Shown here: piece by piece, positions 6,052 to 13,102 of the stretch
Numbering within the stretch: position 1 is the stretch's first letter
How the letters are laid out: every line of letters starts with the position of its first letter
NCBI GenBank assembly: GCA_013375355.1
Contig: JABXJV010000188.1
Coordinates: forward strand, 1 to 19,318
Direction: 5' to 3'
Length of the DNA: 19,318 nt
Origin: Candidatus Helarchaeota archaeon
GTDB lineage: Archaea; Asgardarchaeota; Lokiarchaeia; Helarchaeales; JABXJV01
The notes under the pieces: generated by a model
What the model was told of the DNA's origin: nothing
Databases searched by the model: none
The model's input: only the letters and a program-made list of their open reading frames with translations
Translations under genes and position numbers: made by a program

Positions 6052-7845
6052 ATTAGTAAAATTTTACGTATAAATATGAGTGATCTTTCACATAAATGGG
6101 AAGAACTGCCATCAAAATATGAAACTCTTGCAGGGCGTGCTTTAACATCAACCATTGTTGCCCAAGAAGTAGATCCCACATGCCATCCATTAAGGGAGTT
6201 CAATAAATTCGTAGTATCTCCAGGACTTCTAGCAGGTACCGTTGCACCTTCATCTGGAAGATTAAGTGTAGGAGGGAAGTCACCTCTTACAGGTACAATA
6301 AAAGAAGCCAATGCAGGTGGTCTAACTGCAATAAAATTGGCACGTATCGGCATTCGAGGTATTATTATTGAGGGAATTCCCCCCGCTGTTAATAAAGATT
6401 GGTACAGTATTTTATTAAAGAAAGATAAGTGTGAAATTATCAAAACAAATGATTATGCCGGTATAGGTCTTTATGACCTCATAACCAAGATTTGGAAAGA
6501 TTATCCCTCGAAACCAGGCATAATTGGTTGCGGTATGGCAGGTCAACGTCTTGCTAAAGGAGCTGGAGTCTTTGGAAACAATATTGAGAATACCGATCCA
6601 GGAAGATATGCAGGGAGGGGCGGACTTGGAGCAGTGCTTGGTTCAAAAAGAATCGTAGCAGTCATTAGTGATGATACTGGAGGTAAAATGCCTGATCCAA
6701 AGGATAAAGAAAAATTTGAAAATGGCAGAAAAAAACTTGTTGATGCACTTAATTCCCATCCAGTGACAGGACGCCTTAAGGATGAGGAAGGAAATCCATT
6801 TGGTGGTTTAAAAAATTTTGGTACAAACATCTTACAAAACATAATAAACGAAGCCGGAGGTCTACCTACAAAAAACTTTAAAGAAGGACGTTTTGAAGAC
6901 GCTGCCAAGATATCAGGAGAAGCGGTTCACGAACTTGTCGATAATACAAAGAAAAAATTTGGCGATAAAGCAGAAGGTATTTATGGCCACCCATGTCACC
7001 CCGGCTGTTTAATGGCTTGCTCTAATGTAGTTCCCTATGAAGATACGGGTAAAGCACAGGTTTCACCGCTGGAATACGAATCGGCATGGGCATTAGGAAC
7101 TAATTTAGGAATTGGCGTATTACACGATGTTGCAGAACTTAATAGATTATGTAATGATCTTGGTCTTGATACAATTGAAACAGGTAACGCACTCGCTATG
7201 CTTATGGCTGGAGGTCTTACCGAATTTGGGGATGGTAAAGGTGCTATTGAAGCGTTGAAGAAGGCATATGATGAGAAATCAGCTCTTGGGAGACTTATTA
7301 CTTCAGGTGCGCTTATAGCTGGTCAAGCATTAGGTGTAACGACGATTCCTGTGGTTAAAGGGCAATCTTTACCTGCTTACGATCCAAGAGCTATCCGTGG
7401 AATTGGTGTGACATATTCGACTTCACCAATGGGTGGAGACCATACAGCTGGCTATACAGTTGCTGCAGAGATTCTTGGTGTTAAAGGTGAGATTGAGGAT
7501 CCTCGTAAGCTCGAAAAATCTGATTTATCTCGTACATTCCAAGCAACTACGGCATTTATCGACTCAACTGGCTATTGTTTATTTGTAGCTTTCTGTATAC
7601 TTGATATTGATGAAGGTTTTGAAGGGTTGATGGATACAGTCAATGGGTTCCTTGGAAAAGAAATTGATGCTGCACAATATGGAATGGATGTTCTAAAAAA
7701 AGAAATCGATTTTAATCGCCGGGCTGGATTCACAGAAAAAGATGATAGACTTCCTGAGTTTTTCTATAAAGAATCTTTACCACCACACAACATTACCTTC
7801 GATGTCCCTAATGAGGAATTAGATAAAGTTTTCAAAGATCTTTAA
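6052..7845 (+). CDS. aor: Aldehyde ferredoxin oxidoreductase family tungsten/molybdenum enzyme
   Basis: Cytoplasmic oxidoreductase of the AOR family, which uses a tungsten (or Mo) bis-pyranopterin cofactor and a 4Fe-4S cluster, typically oxidising aldehydes to acids with ferredoxin as acceptor. The substrate here is not readable. Numbering from ATG 6076 (589 residues): the pterin-binding signature GRYAGRGGLGAVLGSKR lies near 175-190, the cluster cysteines are C307, C311 and C315 in CHPGCLMAC, and DSTGYC (496-501) supplies the fourth Cys. The CX3CX3C spacing differs from the CX2CX3C of Pyrococcus AOR and suggests another subfamily. The family's conserved N-terminal strand (KILRIN) lies upstream of that ATG, in frame, after a full Shine-Dalgarno site, so translation probably begins at ATT 6052, giving 597 residues, normal for the family. 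Two ubiquitin-like ThiS/MoaD-family genes follow, as in many AOR loci. Confidence 0.93.
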   Translation: MSKILRINMSDLSHKWEELPSKYETLAGRALTSTIVAQEVDPTCHPLREFNKFVVSPGLLAGTVAPSSGRLSVGGKSPLTGTIKEANAGGLTAIKLARIGIRGIIIEGIPPAVNKDWYSILLKKDKCEIIKTNDYAGIGLYDLITKIWKDYPSKPGIIGCGMAGQRLAKGAGVFGNNIENTDPGRYAGRGGLGAVLGSKRIVAVISDDTGGKMPDPKDKEKFENGRKKLVDALNSHPVTGRLKDEEGNPFGGLKNFGTNILQNIINEAGGLPTKNFKEGRFEDAAKISGEAVHELVDNTKKKFGDKAEGIYGHPCHPGCLMACSNVVPYEDTGKAQVSPLEYESAWALGTNLGIGVLHDVAELNRLCNDLGLDTIETGNALAMLMAGGLTEFGDGKGAIEALKKAYDEKSALGRLITSGALIAGQALGVTTIPVVKGQSLPAYDPRAIRGIGVTYSTSPMGGDHTAGYTVAAEILGVKGEIEDPRKLEKSDLSRTFQATTAFIDSTGYCLFVAFCILDIDEGFEGLMDTVNGFLGKEIDAAQYGMDVLKKEIDFNRRAGFTEKDDRLPEFFYKESLPPHNITFDVPNEELDKVFKDL

Positions 7846-7879
7846 TATGAAAATTTGATATAAAAACATTAAATTCTCC

Positions 7880-7887
7880 TTTTTTTT
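7880..7887 (+). terminator. T8 terminator after AOR
   Basis: A run of eight T, 35 nt after the AOR stop and just before the box A of the next gene, suggests that at least part of AOR transcription ends here. Confidence 0.4.
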
Positions 7888-7898
7888 ATGTGAGAAGG

Positions 7899-7906
7899 TT
7901 TATATT
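7899..7906 (+). promoter_or_regulatory. Box A promoter of the ThiS/MoaD-like pair
   Basis: TTTATATT is centred about 28 nt before the ATG at 7931, placing the transcription start within a few bases of the start codon (leaderless or nearly so). It implies that the two small genes have their own promoter besides any read-through from AOR. Confidence 0.45.
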
Positions 7907-7930
7907 AATTTAATAAATGATATTATAGAA

Positions 7931-8239
7931 ATGATTGAAACTCATTTGTATGGCAGATTTAGATCTCTCGTTCCGGGAAGTAAATCTAACGAGGATACTG
8001 TTTTAATGTGTGATTATAAAGAAGGAGAAACCTTCAAAGAGTTTATAGAGCGTCTTGGACTGAAAACAGCCGAACTTGGCGATTGTTTTATAAATGGTAT
8101 TTTAGCAAAGCCGACTAATGTGCTTCATGACGGTGATAGAGTTGCTTTATTTCCTTTTAATATGGTGCTTCTTTGTGGCGGCCAACATCTGAAAGGACAT
8201 GGCTTTACCAAACGTGATATGGAGATTGATTATTATTAG
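7931..8239 (+). CDS. Ubiquitin-like protein of the ThiS/MoaD superfamily (Mut7-C-type ubiquitin fold)
   Basis: 102 residues with a beta-grasp pattern: strand ETHLYGRFRSLVPG, a central helix GETFKEFIERLGL, then ELGDCFINGILA and LHDGDRVALFPFNM. The 'NG ... L-DGDRVALFP' block is typical of ThiS/MoaD and the ubiquitin-like domain found with Mut7-C proteins. Unlike a sulfur carrier, it does not end in Gly-Gly. It continues with LLCGGQHLKGHGF and an acidic tail ending DYY, so a Cys-Gly-Gly lies about 20 residues from the end. In the AOR context it may act in tungstopterin assembly or as an AOR accessory subunit; that is inference. The next gene begins 11 nt downstream, so they are one operon. Confidence 0.75.
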   Translation: MIETHLYGRFRSLVPGSKSNEDTVLMCDYKEGETFKEFIERLGLKTAELGDCFINGILAKPTNVLHDGDRVALFPFNMVLLCGGQHLKGHGFTKRDMEIDYY

Positions 8240-8250
8240 TTGATTTACTT

Positions 8251-8493
8251 ATGCAAGTATTTGTAAAACTTTATGCGACACTTCGCAAATTTGCTCCAGC
8301 TGGAACAGATATAGGGGAGAGTTTTACAGTTAATCTGGAAAAAGGAATAGTTTCAGAATTGATTGATCGATTAGGTATTCCAGAGAATCAAGCTCGTATA
8401 ATTTTAATAAATGGTACTCGTGTTTCTGATATAGAAGAAAAATTGAAACCAGATGACTTGATAGTCATATTCCCGCCCATAGGCGGTGGTTAA
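8251..8493 (+). CDS. MoaD/ThiS-family sulfur carrier with C-terminal Gly-Gly
   Basis: 80 residues, the usual MoaD size. It opens MQVFVKLYATLRKFAPAG, has a central helix, then RIILINGTRVS, LKPDDLIVIFPPIGGG. The terminal PPxxGG(G) is the hallmark of MoaD: the C-terminal glycine is adenylated and thiocarboxylated and donates sulfur to make the dithiolene of molybdopterin/tungstopterin. It sits behind AOR, a pterin enzyme, and an atypical ubiquitin-like partner, so supply of the AOR cofactor is the natural reading. Neither the activating enzyme (MoeB/E1-like) nor MoaE is in the window. No strong Shine-Dalgarno is seen; it is probably coupled to the gene 11 nt upstream. Confidence 0.88.
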   Translation: MQVFVKLYATLRKFAPAGTDIGESFTVNLEKGIVSELIDRLGIPENQARIILINGTRVSDIEEKLKPDDLIVIFPPIGGG

Positions 8494-8499
8494 AGTCTA

Positions 8500-8526
8500 T
8501 TTTTTCTCATCATTTTCGATTTTTTT
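8500..8526 (+). terminator. Double T-run terminator after the MoaD-like gene
   Basis: T6 at 8500-8505 and T7 at 8520-8526 follow the stop codon by 7 and 27 nt, a tandem U-run terminator of archaeal type without a clear hairpin. Confidence 0.45.
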
Positions 8527-8569
8527 ATTTAAATTCATTAAAAAAAAATTCGGTAACTGATTTTTCTTA

Positions 8570-8625
8570 AAATAACTATTTTTTGAACAAAAATGTTTGT
8601 AAAAGATTAGTTATATTTCATTAAG
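8570..8625 (+). repeat. Dispersed ~56-bp repeat, copy 2
   Basis: The left end is AAATAACTAT, the right inverse TTAGTTATAT at 8607-8616, then TTCATTAAG. The core TTGAACAAAAATGTTTGTAA differs from copy 3 at only a few positions. It lies in the gap between the MoaD-like terminator and the LRR gene, in the same orientation as copies 1 and 3. Confidence 0.7.
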
Positions 8626-8679
8626 AGGGAAGTTGGATTTGCGTAAAAATGAAAAAAAATAGTGAATAGATATTTTTAT

Positions 8680-8687
8680 TTTATAAA
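8680..8687 (+). promoter_or_regulatory. Box A promoter of the LRR gene
   Basis: TTTATAAA lies about 45 nt before the ATG at 8731. Transcription would start near 8710, leaving a ~20-nt leader that includes the GTGAT Shine-Dalgarno site at 8719-8723. Confidence 0.4.
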
Positions 8688-8730
8688 ATATGTTAAATAA
8701 ACCATATAATTTAATGAATGTGATAAGCTA

Positions 8731-9252
8731 ATGAACGTTAAGAAAGATTTTCGAGGTAAAAAATTACCTGAAGAGGAGATTAAAGTATTAAAAGAACTAG
8801 AAGAAATAATTGGAAGAGAGGTTCCCTTCATAGATTTAATTGAATTTAATTCCATAGGAGTCCAAATTGAGGCCGAACATATTGTAGGAATTGGTATCTA
8901 CGATTGTAAATTAGAAATTATCCCAGAAACCATAAGCTCTTTAACACATCTTCAGATACTTGACTTAAATTTAAATAGAATAAAAACATTACCAGAATCC
9001 TTTTCGAAATTAAAATCGTTAAAGGAACTTTGGTTATACGATAATTTATTTACTTCTCTTCCTGACTTCATCGGGGAATTAAAATCTCTAGAAAAATTAA
9101 TGTTAGCTTTAAATAATATAAAATCGCTTCCAGAAACCTTATTATCACTTACCAATCTAAAGTTAGTTAATACTAATGATAATCCTTTAGATGAACAAGC
9201 CAAAGATATTTTGAATAAATTGGACGACAATAATGTTGATGTATCAATCTAA
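8731..9252 (+). CDS. Leucine-rich-repeat protein (Shoc2/SDS22-like)
   Basis: 173 residues, cytoplasmic (no signal or membrane helix). The first ~60 residues are charged and unassigned. From about residue 58 come five leucine-rich repeats of about 23 residues with the pattern LxxLxxLxLxxNxIxxLPxx: LEIIPETISSLTHL, LDLNLNRIKTLPESFSKL, LWLYDNLFTSLPDFIGEL, LMLALNNIKSLPETLLSL, NTNDNPLDEQAKDIL as a cap. The 23-residue 'LP' repeat is the class found in Ras-pathway scaffolds (Shoc2) and Roc-COR proteins, and such small LRR proteins probably bind partner proteins. The partner is unknown. GTGAT sits 7 nt before the ATG. The gene is bracketed by two direct copies of the dispersed repeat, and a decayed LRR piece lies beside copy 1 as well. 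Confidence 0.85.
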   Translation: MNVKKDFRGKKLPEEEIKVLKELEEIIGREVPFIDLIEFNSIGVQIEAEHIVGIGIYDCKLEIIPETISSLTHLQILDLNLNRIKTLPESFSKLKSLKELWLYDNLFTSLPDFIGELKSLEKLMLALNNIKSLPETLLSLTNLKLVNTNDNPLDEQAKDILNKLDDNNVDVSI

Positions 9253-9299
9253 AAATATGCACAATAGATAATAGGAAATGAATAAAATTAGCTAATTTG

Positions 9300-9354
9300 A
9301 TATAACTAATTTTGAACAAAAATATTTATAAAAGATTGGTTATATTTCACTAAA
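9300..9354 (+). repeat. Dispersed ~56-bp repeat, copy 3
   Basis: The left end is ATATAACTAA (9300-9309), the right inverse TTGGTTATAT (9336-9345, one mismatch), then TTCACTAAA. It is in the same orientation as copy 2; together they flank the LRR gene as direct repeats about 730 bp apart. Confidence 0.7.
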
Positions 9355-9462
9355 TTTTTCTAAGATGCCAAAAACTGTGGAAGTCAATGCTTGAGACATG
9401 CCTAAAATAAGTTAAGTGTTTACAGGATATAAAAAAATCAAAAATAAAGAATAAATACAGTT

Positions 9463-9663
9463 TTAATCCTCTATTTCAAACATAATATCAACATAAGAAT
9501 CCTTTTTATTATCTGTAACATATATATTTTCAACAGTACACCTTATGTTTTTTTGAGTCTCTTTAGAAAGAATAGCCTCAATGTAACCACACATTAAGCC
9601 GCTGAAAAGTGAGTAAAAGAGCGGTGATAAAAAAATGGAAAAAATAAGTAACTGGTTCAGCAA
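9463..9663 (-). pseudogene. Possible truncated remnant, V4R/TRAPP-like C terminus
   Basis: The minus-strand frame gives 66 residues. The part outside the neighbouring gene reads LFYSLFSGLMCGYIEAIL, then IRCTVENIYVTDNKKD, YVDIMFEIED. A 'G---G-IEA-L' helix followed by two beta strands resembles the end of V4R/Bet3-like domains, which are common in Asgard archaea, but the match is weak and by eye. The first ~10 codons are antisense to the start of the radical SAM gene and unlikely to be real, so I read this as a gene whose 5' part was replaced at about 9620. Confidence 0.35.
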
Positions 9664-11026
9664 ATCTGAAAATATTATTCAAAATTTAAATGGAATTAAA
9701 AGAAGAAAAGTTAATTCCTTTCTTATAACAAGCATTTTAAAGAGAACTTCCAAACATCTCCAAAATATTCGTTCGATTACAGATAGAAATAATATTTTCA
9801 AGACCCAAATAGCCATAGCATCTCTATTTAAAAACAATAAGTATGTATATTTTAATGGAAATATCTTCTTTGACTGTTTTGCGCCAAAATGGCCTGGAGA
9901 ATCCTTTTATAGATTATATGAATATTTACTCAAAAACCTCTTAAACGGGGAGCATTTTGTTCCTTTCATTCCGTATTTGGTTCTTTCGATAACCAAAAGA
10001 TGCGTTTACAGATGTGAACATTGTTATGCGATCCACACTCTTGGCAACAAGGATGTTTTGTCCCTCGAAAAGATTTTGGGTACTGTAAAGGATTTTCAAA
10101 AGATGGGCGTTGGTGTTATAGCATGGGAAGGTGGTGAGCCCCTCCTTCGCTTTAAGGAACTCCTGATCCTAATTGAAAAGACACACAATCAAAGCGAGGC
10201 TTGGCTGGCAACAACTGGTTATGGTATTACTACTGAAAAAGCTAAGAAATTAAAAGAAGCAGGATTAACAGCAGCGATCATAAGCCTCGACCACTATGAT
10301 CCTGACAAACACAATGAGTTCAGGGGCAATAAAAAAGCATTCAATATGGCTATAAATGCAGTTCGTATATTCCGAGAAAATGGAATCCTTCCTTGCATTG
10401 CCATCTGTGCAACGAGGGAGATTGTATCTACTGGGGGATTGTATCGATATTTAGAGTTGGCAAAGGAAATCGGAGTTGGATTTATTCAAGTAATCGATGC
10501 CATGCCCTCAGGAAGATATTTGGGCGAGAATGTTATTTTAACAAAGGCTCAACTTAATGAGATAAGGAAATTTCAAATTAAGGTCAACACAGATCCTAAG
10601 TACAGAGAATATCCTGGCATCTCAGCGAGAGCATACTTCGAAGACGATGATCATTTTGGCTGCAGCGCCTGCAATGGGATGTGTTATATAGATTCCTCAG
10701 GAAATGTTCAACCTTGTGTTTTTCTACAAATATCATTTGGAAATATCATGGAGGAACGGGTTCAAGATATTTATAAGAGAATGAAGAGTTATTTTCCTCA
10801 TTTCCTAAGAGGGCGTTGTCCAGCTCAGGCATATCATAAGATTTTTGCAAAAAAATATGAAAAAACCAAGATTCTCCCGCAACCATATAAAAATTGCATG
10901 GAAGTACTTGAAATAATACGAAAAAGAGGATTTCCAAAAACCTTGCAAGAGATTAGGAATAAATATAAAATAAAAGGAGACCTTTTGGAAATTCCTCCAA
11001 AATGTCGTACAGAACTGGAAAATTAA
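9635..11026 (+). CDS. Radical SAM protein with SPASM-like C-terminal Cys cluster
   Basis: 463 residues. The ATG is set by GGTGAT at 9623-9628. Residues 1-110 are unassigned and basic. The radical SAM core begins at about 115: CVYRCEHC (C123, C127, C130) binds the 4Fe-4S/SAM centre, and WEGGEPLLR (165-172) contacts SAM. The C-terminal region has C343, C346, C350 and C361 (CSACNGMC ... SSGNVQPC), a SPASM/Twitch-like auxiliary cluster, plus C395 and C421. The 'IDSSGNVQPCVFLQISFGNI' stretch is typical of SPASM enzymes of the PqqE/MoaA-related class, which modify peptides or small molecules. No precursor peptide or partner enzyme is recognisable nearby, so the substrate is unknown. It is flanked by remnants on both sides, so it may have been inserted here. 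Confidence 0.88.
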   Translation: MEKISNWFSKSENIIQNLNGIKRRKVNSFLITSILKRTSKHLQNIRSITDRNNIFKTQIAIASLFKNNKYVYFNGNIFFDCFAPKWPGESFYRLYEYLLKNLLNGEHFVPFIPYLVLSITKRCVYRCEHCYAIHTLGNKDVLSLEKILGTVKDFQKMGVGVIAWEGGEPLLRFKELLILIEKTHNQSEAWLATTGYGITTEKAKKLKEAGLTAAIISLDHYDPDKHNEFRGNKKAFNMAINAVRIFRENGILPCIAICATREIVSTGGLYRYLELAKEIGVGFIQVIDAMPSGRYLGENVILTKAQLNEIRKFQIKVNTDPKYREYPGISARAYFEDDDHFGCSACNGMCYIDSSGNVQPCVFLQISFGNIMEERVQDIYKRMKSYFPHFLRGRCPAQAYHKIFAKKYEKTKILPQPYKNCMEVLEIIRKRGFPKTLQEIRNKYKIKGDLLEIPPKCRTELEN

Positions 11027-11043
11027 AAATAAAAAATACATAG

Positions 11044-11145
11044 AGATTATATAGCACTGGAATTAATCTATATCTTCTATTAGGCGGTATTCTAGTTGTT
11101 GTTGTGATAATTGGGATTCTTATATATATAATGAAGCGACGTTGA
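11044..11145 (+). pseudogene. C-terminal membrane anchor left from a surface protein
   Basis: After a stop at 11041, the frame reads RLYSTGINLYLLLGG, then ILVVVVIIGILIYIMKRR and TGA. A single helix with a basic end is exactly how the two intact surface proteins of this window finish. There is no start and nothing upstream belongs to it (the radical SAM gene ends 17 nt before), so it is probably the stump of a third anchored protein. Confidence 0.45.
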
Positions 11146-11203
11146 GCTTAGAAAGAAAATAACCTTATCTTTTTTTTTACTATAAGTTTATGGGTAAATA
11201 AAT

Positions 11204-11786
11204 ATGAATGAAAACGAGTTTTGGGAATTGATTGATAAAACTAGACAGCAAAGCAAAGGAGACACGGATTTACAAGTAAAATTGCTTATTGATACTTTAA
11301 GTCAAAAAACTTTTGAGGAAATTTTTGAATACGAGCGGATTTTTTATAAATTATATACAGACTCCTATAAGTCAGACGTATGGGCGATGGCTTATATGAT
11401 TAATGGTGGGTGTTCGGATGATTCATTTGATTATTTTAGAGCATGGCTAATTGCCCAAGGAAAAAAATATTTTGAGCTATTCATGAAAGAACCAGAAATA
11501 GTTGTCGACGAGACAGAACAAGATTTGGAATATGGCGAGTGTGAATACATGATAGGAGTGTCAAGAGATGCATATACAAAAAAAAATAACTTATTCTGGG
11601 GTATCAGATAAACTTTTTAAGGGAATTCCTGTTACAGAACTAATTTTTTATTTAGATTGGAATTGTGATTATTATGAAGCATTTGATGAAATATTCAAGC
11701 AAATTAGGTTTCCAAAGATCAATTTAGACGGGAATGATAACAATTTAGACCAAAAGTTCCCAAAATTTTATAAAAAATACTATTAG
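11204..11786 (+). pseudogene. DUF4240 family gene, frameshifted in an A9 run
   Basis: The frame from ATG 11204 gives a clear DUF4240 domain: NENEFWELIDKTRQQ at the N terminus, then FEYERIFYKLYTDSY, and MAYMINGGCSDDSFDYFRAW, the family hallmark. It then goes off after AYTKK and stops at 11611. The missing C terminus continues in the +1 frame (KITYSGVSDKLFKG through KINLDGNDNNLDQKFPKF, YKKYY) to TAG 11784-11786, matching the usual DUF4240 end (P-G--------FPKL--KY). Removing one A from the nine-A run at 11578-11586 joins both parts into 193 residues, normal for the family. It may be a real inactivation, a sequencing error in the homopolymer, or slippage. The function of DUF4240 is unknown. Confidence 0.8.
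11578..11586 (+). other. A9 homopolymer at the DUF4240 frameshift
   Basis: Nine consecutive A. With eight the DUF4240 frame is continuous; with nine it is broken. This is the only point where the two frames overlap sensibly. Confidence 0.75.
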
Positions 11787-11889
11787 GATGAAGAATGATA
11801 AATTTAGCATAAATTCGACGCTAGCTTTGGAGTAAATATTGTAAAAGAAACTATGAAAAAATAATTAAAAATATTCTATAGGTTGCAGC

Positions 11890-13020
11890 TCAATCCAAAA
11901 TGAAGATATTTTTCTTCTTACACATATCTTTAAGTATTTTTGGCCATACACTAATTTGTGTTTCTCCTAAGTGTGCCTTTCTAAGTAACAGCATATAAGT
12001 ACGGGTTACTCCTATACCGCCACCTATGCTTAGGGGAATTGTGTTGTTTATAATACCTTGATGGTACTTGTATTTAAGGAAATCAAGTTGCCCTGATATC
12101 TCCAACTGTTTCTTGAGCGATTCTGCATTTACCCGTATACCCATGGATGTTAACTCGTGTCTTCGCTTAGTTACTGGGTTCCAGACAAGAATATCACCAT
12201 TAAGGCCATGTGTGATTTTACCATTCTTATGTTTTATTTCGGTAACCCAATCATCGTAGTCTGCAGCTCTCATTTCGTGAGGATAGCCGTCTTCCATTGG
12301 ATAGCCGATTCCTATAATGAAAAGTGCAGGATATTCTTGCAAAATATCTGTTTCTCGCTGTTTTCGAGGTAGATCAGGGAATTTTTCGAGGATTTCTTCT
12401 GCATGGAGAAAAGTAAGCTTATCAGGTAAATCGGGGTATTTATCCGTCTTTAATTTGGGGAATAATTCATGTATATATATCTCAGCACCTTTGATAACTT
12501 TCCAGAGCTTTTCTACAACTTCTCTTAGAAATTTTACGTTTCTTTGTTCTTTCGTTATTGCCAGTTCCCAATCCCACTGGTCTACATATGCACTATGATC
12601 GTGATCGAGGAAGTAATCCTTACGAATGGCTCGCATATCTGTATATAATCCTTCTCCAACTTTCAATCCGAACATTTTAAGTGCCATACGCTTCCATTTA
12701 GTTGCAGCTTGTACTACCTGAACATCAATAGGATGCTTATCATAATCATTTGATATATGAAATTGGATTGGTGTACGTGAACCATCACGGTCTAAAAAGT
12801 CATTTATTCCGCTTTCGGCGTCTACAATAAGAGGACACTCAACGCGCATCAGATTGAGTTCTTTACATAAACCTTCCTCAATATAATTTTTTAGGGCGGT
12901 AACAGCATTTTGGGTTTCTTTTGGATTTAGTAAAGGAGTATAATCATTTGGTAAAATTTTTTCTAATTCATTATAATCTCCAATGCCGGGTCCGGCTAGG
13001 TCTGCTTCTTTATCTGACAT
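11890..13020 (-). CDS. asnA: Aspartate-ammonia ligase (asparagine synthetase A)
   Basis: Makes asparagine from aspartate, ammonia and ATP (to AMP and PPi) in the cytoplasm. It is a class II aminoacyl-tRNA-synthetase-like enzyme. The sequence follows AsnA throughout: DGSRTPIQFHISNDYDKHP, VVQAATKWKRMAL, GEGLYTDMRAIRKD, HSAYVDQWDWE, HAEEILEKFPDLPRKQRE, RAADYDDWVTE, LNGDILVWNPVTKRRHELTS, MGIRVNAESLKKQLE, IGGGIGVTRTYMLLLRK (motif 3). At 376 residues it is about 45 longer than E. coli AsnA, mostly an N-terminal extension (SDKEADLAGPGIGDY) shared with archaeal members. An ATG at 13035 would add five residues, but GGTGA lies 4 nt before ATG 13020, so I chose that start. It is last in a minus-strand group of three genes, 83 nt after the OB-fold-like gene. 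Confidence 0.95.
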   Translation of the reverse strand: MSDKEADLAGPGIGDYNELEKILPNDYTPLLNPKETQNAVTALKNYIEEGLCKELNLMRVECPLIVDAESGINDFLDRDGSRTPIQFHISNDYDKHPIDVQVVQAATKWKRMALKMFGLKVGEGLYTDMRAIRKDYFLDHDHSAYVDQWDWELAITKEQRNVKFLREVVEKLWKVIKGAEIYIHELFPKLKTDKYPDLPDKLTFLHAEEILEKFPDLPRKQRETDILQEYPALFIIGIGYPMEDGYPHEMRAADYDDWVTEIKHKNGKITHGLNGDILVWNPVTKRRHELTSMGIRVNAESLKKQLEISGQLDFLKYKYHQGIINNTIPLSIGGGIGVTRTYMLLLRKAHLGETQISVWPKILKDMCKKKNIFILD

Positions 13021-13102
13021 TTTCTCACCATTCATAATTTTTTAGTATCAATACAAATTTTCAATTTTAAAATGTGTTTTTATTATTAAATGAAGATGAT
13101 AA

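Noticed and set aside
6543..6908. 121-residue minus-strand frame inside AOR
   Set aside because: Antisense shadow of a strongly conserved coding sequence.
11568..11786. 72-residue frame as a separate gene after DUF4240
   Set aside because: Its ATG is inside the upstream frame and its sequence is the expected C terminus of DUF4240; a frameshift explains it better.
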